A stretch of DNA of 64,000 bases from CBFHSF01 sp965658445 (GTDB lineage Bacteria; Bacteroidota; Bacteroidia; Flavobacteriales; Schleiferiaceae): assembly GCA_965658445.1 (NCBI GenBank), contig CBFHSF010000003.1:124001-188000 (forward strand), written 5' to 3'. Positions 62,262 through 64,000 of this stretch are shown here, in pieces; position 1 is the stretch's first letter, and the number at the start of each line of letters is the position of its first letter. Both the position numbers and the translations under genes were made by a program. Below the pieces are notes generated by a model. The model saw only the letters and a list, made by a program, of their open reading frames with translations. It was not told the origin of the DNA and did not search any database.

Positions 62262-64000
62262 ATGAGTACCGCCATCCGAATAAACAAAGTCCTAAAGGAA
62301 TTAAACATCTCACTTGACCGTGCGGTTGAGACACTTTCGTCTCACGGCGAGGACATTGAGAAAAGCCCCAATACTAAGCTTAACCAAGCTCAGTACGATA
62401 TTCTCGTGGGGGAATTCCAGGCAGATAAATCGAAGAAAGAGGCTTCGGAACAAGTGAACCAGAAGGTTCGCGAAGAGAAGGAGCAAATGAGGGCTGAAAA
62501 GGAGGCCATGCAAACACCGGAAGATGAGGCAGCAGTTGCCGAAGCTCCATCAGCTGCTGAAGAAGCACCTGCCCAAGAGGAAGAAGCCAAGGTTGAAGCA
62601 CCTAAGGTGGAAGAGCCCGTGGCAGAGAAAGCTCCCGCTCCTGCGAAACCTGCAGTAGAGGAAGCCGCTGCTCCTGCGGAACCAGCTCCTGCTGCAGAAG
62701 AAGCGCCCGTTGCAGAAGAAGCGCCCGCAGAGAAAAAAGAGGCTAAAAAGGCAACGGCAAAAGCAGAAGAGCCAAGTACAGAGAAGCCTGCTGCCGAAGA
62801 GACTCCAAAGGCAGAAGCTCCCGCTGAAGAGAAAGATTCCGGAAGTGAAACGGATACGGCCGAAGGAAAAGGCGTGATTAAGGCGAAGTCGAAGGGACTT
62901 TCTAGATTGAAGATTCAAGGTAAAATTGAATTGGAAAAACCTAAGCCTGCAGCTAAGAAAGAAGCAAAACCCGCAGCAAAAGCACCTGCTGAGAAGCCTG
63001 CTCCCGCCAAAGAAGATAAGGCTCCGGCAACTGAAAAGCCAGCTGCAGAGACCACTGCTCCAAAAGCCGAAGCGGCTCAAGAAGCAAAAACAGAAGAGAA
63101 GCCTACAGAGGATTCTAAAATCACTACCAAATACGAAAAGCTTTCTGGTCCTAAGTTGACGGGAGAGAAAATCGACTTGAGCCAGTTTAACAAGCCCAAG
63201 AAAAAGGTAGCGTCTTCTAACGAGCCTTCTGATGCCGATAAGCGCAAGAGAAAGCGCAAGAGAATTTCTACTCCGGGATCAAATAACCAAGGAGGAAATC
63301 AAAGACCTGACAACCGTGGTGGCAGAAGAAAAGGACGTCCGGCTCCTTCTCCAAAACGCGAGTTAACGGAAGAAGAAGTACAAAAGCAGATTAAAGAAAC
63401 CCTTGAGAAACTCACGGGAGGAAATAAAAAATCGAAAGGATCAAAACTTCGTCGCGCCAAGCGTGAAGAGCGTCGTGAGCAAGATGCCATGGACGAAATG
63501 CGCCGCGAGGAAGAATCAATGGTACTAAAGGTTGCAGAGTTTGTAACCGTTACGGATTTAGCCCACATGATGGACGTGCCCGTAAACAAGGTAATTGGTT
63601 CACTGATGATGTTGGGAATCATGGTAACCATGAACCAGCGTTTGGACGGAGAAACCCTTACTATTGTTGCTGAGGAATTTGGATACACTGTAGAATTTGT
63701 GGGATCGGATGTTACCGAGGCCATTGAGGAGGAGGAAGACGCTCCAGAAGACCTCAAGCCAAGAGCTCCGATCATTACGGTTATGGGTCACGTTGACCAC
63801 GGTAAAACCTCACTTTTGGACTACATCCGTAAAGCGAATGTAATTGCCGGTGAGGCCGGAGGAATCACCCAGCACATTGGAGCATACTCTGTGACTATAG
63901 AAAACGGATCTAAGATCACATTCCTAGATACACCGGGTCACGAGGCCTTTACAGCGATGCGTGCTCGTGGTGCTCAGGTGACGGATGTTGCCATTATTGT
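62262..64000 (+). CDS. infB: Translation initiation factor IF-2 (N-terminal part, cut by window edge)
   Basis: The ATG at 62262 opens a frame running off the window (579 codons). It begins with an IF-2 N-terminal domain (MSTAIRINKVLKELNI), then a very long low-complexity Ala/Pro/Glu/Lys-rich region (about 75-395), the second IF2_N segment (about 420-475), and the G domain with the G1 motif GHVDHGKTS (about 510), followed by AGGITQHIGAYSV and DTPGHEAFTAMR. It places initiator tRNA on the 30S subunit. The C-terminal domains lie outside. Confidence 0.96.
   Translation, partial: MSTAIRINKVLKELNISLDRAVETLSSHGEDIEKSPNTKLNQAQYDILVGEFQADKSKKEASEQVNQKVREEKEQMRAEKEAMQTPEDEAAVAEAPSAAEEAPAQEEEAKVEAPKVEEPVAEKAPAPAKPAVEEAAAPAEPAPAAEEAPVAEEAPAEKKEAKKATAKAEEPSTEKPAAEETPKAEAPAEEKDSGSETDTAEGKGVIKAKSKGLSRLKIQGKIELEKPKPAAKKEAKPAAKAPAEKPAPAKEDKAPATEKPAAETTAPKAEAAQEAKTEEKPTEDSKITTKYEKLSGPKLTGEKIDLSQFNKPKKKVASSNEPSDADKRKRKRKRISTPGSNNQGGNQRPDNRGGRRKGRPAPSPKRELTEEEVQKQIKETLEKLTGGNKKSKGSKLRRAKREERREQDAMDEMRREEESMVLKVAEFVTVTDLAHMMDVPVNKVIGSLMMLGIMVTMNQRLDGETLTIVAEEFGYTVEFVGSDVTEAIEEEEDAPEDLKPRAPIITVMGHVDHGKTSLLDYIRKANVIAGEAGGITQHIGAYSVTIENGSKITFLDTPGHEAFTAMRARGAQVTDVAII

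Noticed and set aside
62550..63080. 176-residue frame on the minus strand
   Set aside because: Phe/Arg/Ser-rich translation of the antisense of the low-complexity IF-2 linker.

Overview
This 64 kb window comes from a chromosome of a Bacteroidota bacterium, most likely a marine-type Flavobacteriales (Cryomorphaceae/Schleiferiaceae-like; the family is an inference). Evidence: T9SS-type secreted proteins with C-terminal sorting domains (14085-18605, 36686-39373 and probably 20630-23011), a TonB-dependent receptor, Bacteroidota promoters of the TTG / TAnnTTTG type in front of several genes, few Shine-Dalgarno sites, and the gene order pdxA - DUF177 - rpmF - fabH - accB - accC. No tRNA, rRNA, CRISPR array, insertion sequence or prophage was seen. 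Both ends cut a gene: an envelope protein at the left edge and infB at the right edge.

Layout. 1-2211 (minus): ECF sigma factor, membrane-anchored putative anti-sigma factor, and an envelope protein with tryptophan-rich 11-residue repeats. 2607-5944 (plus): RNase R, a coiled-coil membrane protein, a LysE-type exporter. 5893-9886 (minus): M1 peptidase, metallo-beta-lactamase hydrolase, small membrane protein, TadA. 9953-18605 (plus): AspS, CLC channel, lipoprotein and a 1506-residue secreted propeller/PKD protein. 18752-23011 (minus): PurQ, a ureohydrolase, a secreted lamin-tail-like protein. 23060-24748 (plus): Asd and an exported MsrA. 24822-27904 (minus): PP2C-like protein lacking metal ligands, and a TonB receptor. 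28035-30006 (plus): SDR and DprA. 30103-36409 (minus): fatty-acid initiation and ribosomal genes with PdxA and leucyl aminopeptidase. 36686-39972 (plus): T9SS protein and riboflavin synthase. 39989-43754 (minus): Thr/Ser dehydratase and an AddB-like nuclease. 43912-50777: a four-gene envelope locus (two LPP20-like proteins, a transglutaminase-like protein, a PEGA-repeat outer-membrane protein). 50898-54194 (minus): a tightly packed operon ending in yicC-gmk-nadD. 54321-60322 (plus): trans-sulfuration enzyme, RCK protein, SDR, lipoprotein, TrpS, radical SAM protein, zinc-site-less sirtuin. 60515-64000 (plus): rimP-nusA-infB behind a leader with a promoter and an early terminator.

Most of the window is housekeeping. 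The parts most worth a second look are the envelope locus 43912-50777, the hendecad-repeat proteins at 1-899 and 44520-45971, the PP2C-like pseudophosphatase at 24822, the sirtuin without zinc ligands at 59633, and the leader of rimP-nusA-infB. All functional statements rest on reading motifs by eye; no database search was run.
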